From Emticicia sp. CRIBPO (lineage in GTDB: Bacteria; Bacteroidota; Bacteroidia; Cytophagales; Spirosomataceae), in contig NZ_JAAAKV010000008.1 of NCBI RefSeq assembly GCF_009905725.1, positions 310,001 to 374,000 on the forward strand: a stretch of 64,000 bases of DNA, written 5' to 3'. Each line of letters begins with the position of its first letter. Position 1 is the first letter of the stretch. Of this stretch, positions 62,391 through 64,000 are shown piece after piece. The position numbers were made by a program, and so were the translations under genes. The notes below the pieces were generated by a model. The model had not been told where the DNA came from. It ran no database searches and saw only the letters and a list, made by a program, of their open reading frames with translations.

Positions 62391-63824
62391 ATGAAAAACA
62401 ATTTCTCTAATTATCAGACTCAGGGGTTTTATGATGAGCTCGTAAAACAAGACAATCTCCCCCGTCCCGGGAACGAAGTAATTTATGATTTTATCAATAA
62501 ATTAAGTTCCGAAGACCTCAGCCAGCGTCAGAAAAGTATGGAAATTGCGATGATGAACATGGGGATTACCTTTAATGTTTATTCTGAAGAAGGCGGTACT
62601 GAGCGAATCATTCCGGTGGATGTTATTCCGAGGGTAATTACAGCTAATGAGTGGAAAGTCCTTGAAAAGGGCCTCAAACAGCGTATTATGGCCCTGAACG
62701 AGTTCCTGAAGGACATTTACCATGACCAGAAAATCCTGAAGGACAAGGTCATACCGAAACATGTGGTCTATTCCAGCAAAGGTTTTATGAAGGAATGTAT
62801 GGGGATTATGCCCCCCAAAGAGATCTTCATTCACATTACCGGCTCGGATCTTATCCGTAATGAAAAAGGAGAGTTTACTGTCCTGGAAGATAACTTAAGA
62901 TGTCCGTCCGGCGTATCTTATATGCTGGAAAACAGGGAGTTATCTAAACAAATCCTTTCCAAACTGGTTTCGAAAGCAAAAGTAAGGTCCATTTCAGAAT
63001 ATACTGAAAAACTGTTTGATGCTTTAAAATTTACTTCCGGCAAAGCCAATCCTACGATCGTTGTGCTTACACCGGGTATCTATAATTCGGCTTATTTTGA
63101 GCACTCTTACCTGGCCCAGCAAATGGGCGTCGAACTGGTGGATTACCGTGACCTGGTGGTGGAAAACGACCACGTCATGATGAGAACCACCAAGGGATAT
63201 AAAACGGTGGATGTGATTTACAGAAGGCTGGATGATATGTTTATTGACCCTTTGAAATTTAACCCGAACTCACTGATTGGTATTCCAAACCTGTTCAAAG
63301 CCTACAAAAAGGGCAATATCGGTCTGGCTAACGCCCTGGGAACCGGCGTGGCGGATGACAAAGTGGTGTATGCTTATGTTCCGAAAATGATCAAATATTA
63401 TCTGAACGAAGAGCCGATCATTTCCAATGTTGAAACGTACATCTGTGAAGAGCCGAAAAGCATGAAGTATGTATTGGAAAATATCGAAAAACTGGTGGTA
63501 AAGGAAGCGAACGAGGCCGGTGGATATGGTATGTTGATCGGACCTAAGGCCAGCAAAGCCGATCATGACCTTTTCAGAGAGAAAATCAAGGAAAACCCGC
63601 GTAATTTCATTGCCCAGCCGACCATTTCGCTCTCAACCAACCCTTGCCTGATCGATAACCAGATCGAAGGCCGGCATGTTGATCTGCGACCATACATTAT
63701 TTTTGGAGAGGAAATTTACGTTACACCGGGCGGTTTGACCAGGGTAGCCCTCAAAAAAGGATCATTGGTCGTTAATTCATCGCAAGGTGGTGGCAGTAAA
63801 GACACCTGGGTTTTGAAGGAATAA
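62391..63824 (+). CDS. Circularly permuted type 2 ATP-grasp protein
   Basis: The product (477 residues) carries the blocks of the DUF404/DUF407 circularly permuted ATP-grasp family: YDELVKQDNLPRPGNEVIYDF, GMDVIPR-type FNVYSEEGGTERIIPVDVIPRVI, VLEDNLRCPSGVSYMLENRE, DVIYRRLDDMFIDPL, and VVKEANEAGGYGMLIGPKAS with ISLSTNPCLIDN. It should form a peptide-like or other carboxylate-amine bond with ATP. In many genomes it is next to an alpha-E domain protein and a transglutaminase; neither is within the window, although the next gene is cut off. Confidence 0.9.
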   Translation: MKNNFSNYQTQGFYDELVKQDNLPRPGNEVIYDFINKLSSEDLSQRQKSMEIAMMNMGITFNVYSEEGGTERIIPVDVIPRVITANEWKVLEKGLKQRIMALNEFLKDIYHDQKILKDKVIPKHVVYSSKGFMKECMGIMPPKEIFIHITGSDLIRNEKGEFTVLEDNLRCPSGVSYMLENRELSKQILSKLVSKAKVRSISEYTEKLFDALKFTSGKANPTIVVLTPGIYNSAYFEHSYLAQQMGVELVDYRDLVVENDHVMMRTTKGYKTVDVIYRRLDDMFIDPLKFNPNSLIGIPNLFKAYKKGNIGLANALGTGVADDKVVYAYVPKMIKYYLNEEPIISNVETYICEEPKSMKYVLENIEKLVVKEANEAGGYGMLIGPKASKADHDLFREKIKENPRNFIAQPTISLSTNPCLIDNQIEGRHVDLRPYIIFGEEIYVTPGGLTRVALKKGSLVVNSSQGGGSKDTWVLKE

Positions 63825-63857
63825 GGATTTAGATTATGATAAAATTAATTCCTTTGG

Positions 63858-63865
63858 TACCTTTG
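63858..63865 (+). promoter_or_regulatory. Putative -7 element for the last gene
   Basis: TACCTTTG is an exact TAnnTTTG match, 16 bases before the start codon at 63882. No clear TTG lies at the expected upstream distance. Confidence 0.5.
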
Positions 63866-63881
63866 TGAAAAAATAGGAAGA

Positions 63882-64000
63882 ATGGACAAATCAGAATTAA
63901 AAACAGGTTTATTGATTTCGGGGATTATATTGTTTGCGTCTTTGACCAGGCTGATAGATCATCCGATGAATTTTACGTCTGTTACCGCCATCGCTCTTTT
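63882..64000 (+). CDS. DUF6580-like membrane protein, 3'-truncated by window end
   Basis: Only the first 39 residues are present: a basic start (MDKSELKTG), a hydrophobic segment LLISGIILFASLTRL, then DHPMNFTSVTAIALF. The order R-L-I-x-H-P-x-N-F-T-x-V-x-A-x-A-L-F matches the start of DUF6580/ECF-type transporter subunits in Bacteroidota. The rest is outside the window. Confidence 0.55.
   Translation, partial: MDKSELKTGLLISGIILFASLTRLIDHPMNFTSVTAIAL

Overview
The window reads as chromosomal DNA of a Bacteroidota bacterium, most likely a Cytophagales-type genus. The evidence is a type IX secretion C-terminal domain, promoters of the Bacteroidota form TTG-N19-TAnnTTTG, many short-signal lipoproteins, Y_Y_Y and 7TM-DISM sensor kinases, a DUF5723-type outer-membrane protein, and a tRNA-Leu gene without an encoded CCA. 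Species cannot be named from this sequence.

Layout. 1-4.0 kb: an AT-rich run of secreted or lipoprotein genes (SGNH hydrolase, T9SS esterase, LRR-like lipoprotein). 4.1-6.6 kb: a minus-strand operon of a small barrel-like protein and two paralogous lipoproteins. 7.0-10.2 kb: a lipoprotein, a DHFR/RibD-type reductase and an LpxR-like protein. 10.4-12.1 kb: a REP-associated tyrosine transposase framed by two ~170 bp palindromic elements, then a 17-unit array of 20-21 bp hairpins. 12.2-16.1 kb: an AT-rich accessory island with an OLD-like ATPase/TOPRIM protein and a two-gene ATPase plus TOPRIM-like operon, ending at a pile of tRNA 3'-end fragments. 16.5-28.3 kb: a membrane-anchored AraC-type/TPR regulator followed by a plus-strand run of small-molecule enzymes and membrane proteins. 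28.8-43.7 kb: five paralogous sensor histidine kinases, with an MpaB-type oxygenase and a small membrane protein between two of them, ending in two response regulators, one an adenylate-cyclase fusion. 43.9-50.4 kb: an HD-YitT fusion and a peptide-use cluster (P1 peptidase, M19 dipeptidase, YfcC carrier). 50.6-64 kb: a cytochrome c/PQQ protein, VOC protein, WYL regulator with hydrolase, DUF1295 protein, large hybrid kinase, tRNA-Leu, DUF5723-like protein, circularly permuted ATP-grasp protein, and the start of a DUF6580-like gene.

The most interesting signal is a regulatory one. Three promoters about 10-20 kb apart (19.0, 28.6 and 48.0 kb) carry the same tandem 20-21 bp direct repeat, each ending exactly 17 bases before a TAnnTTTG -7 box. 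They drive two NTF2/SnoaL-like lipoproteins and the five-kinase operon, and one of those kinases itself carries an NTF2/SnoaL-like N-terminal domain. The pitch suits an AraC-type (or LytTR-type) activator, and a membrane-anchored AraC-type regulator lies just upstream of the first site. I infer one regulon linking small-molecule-binding lipoproteins, the kinase array and a cyclase output. The second strong signal is the hairpin array at 11.55-11.9 kb, whose stem bases change in complementary pairs.
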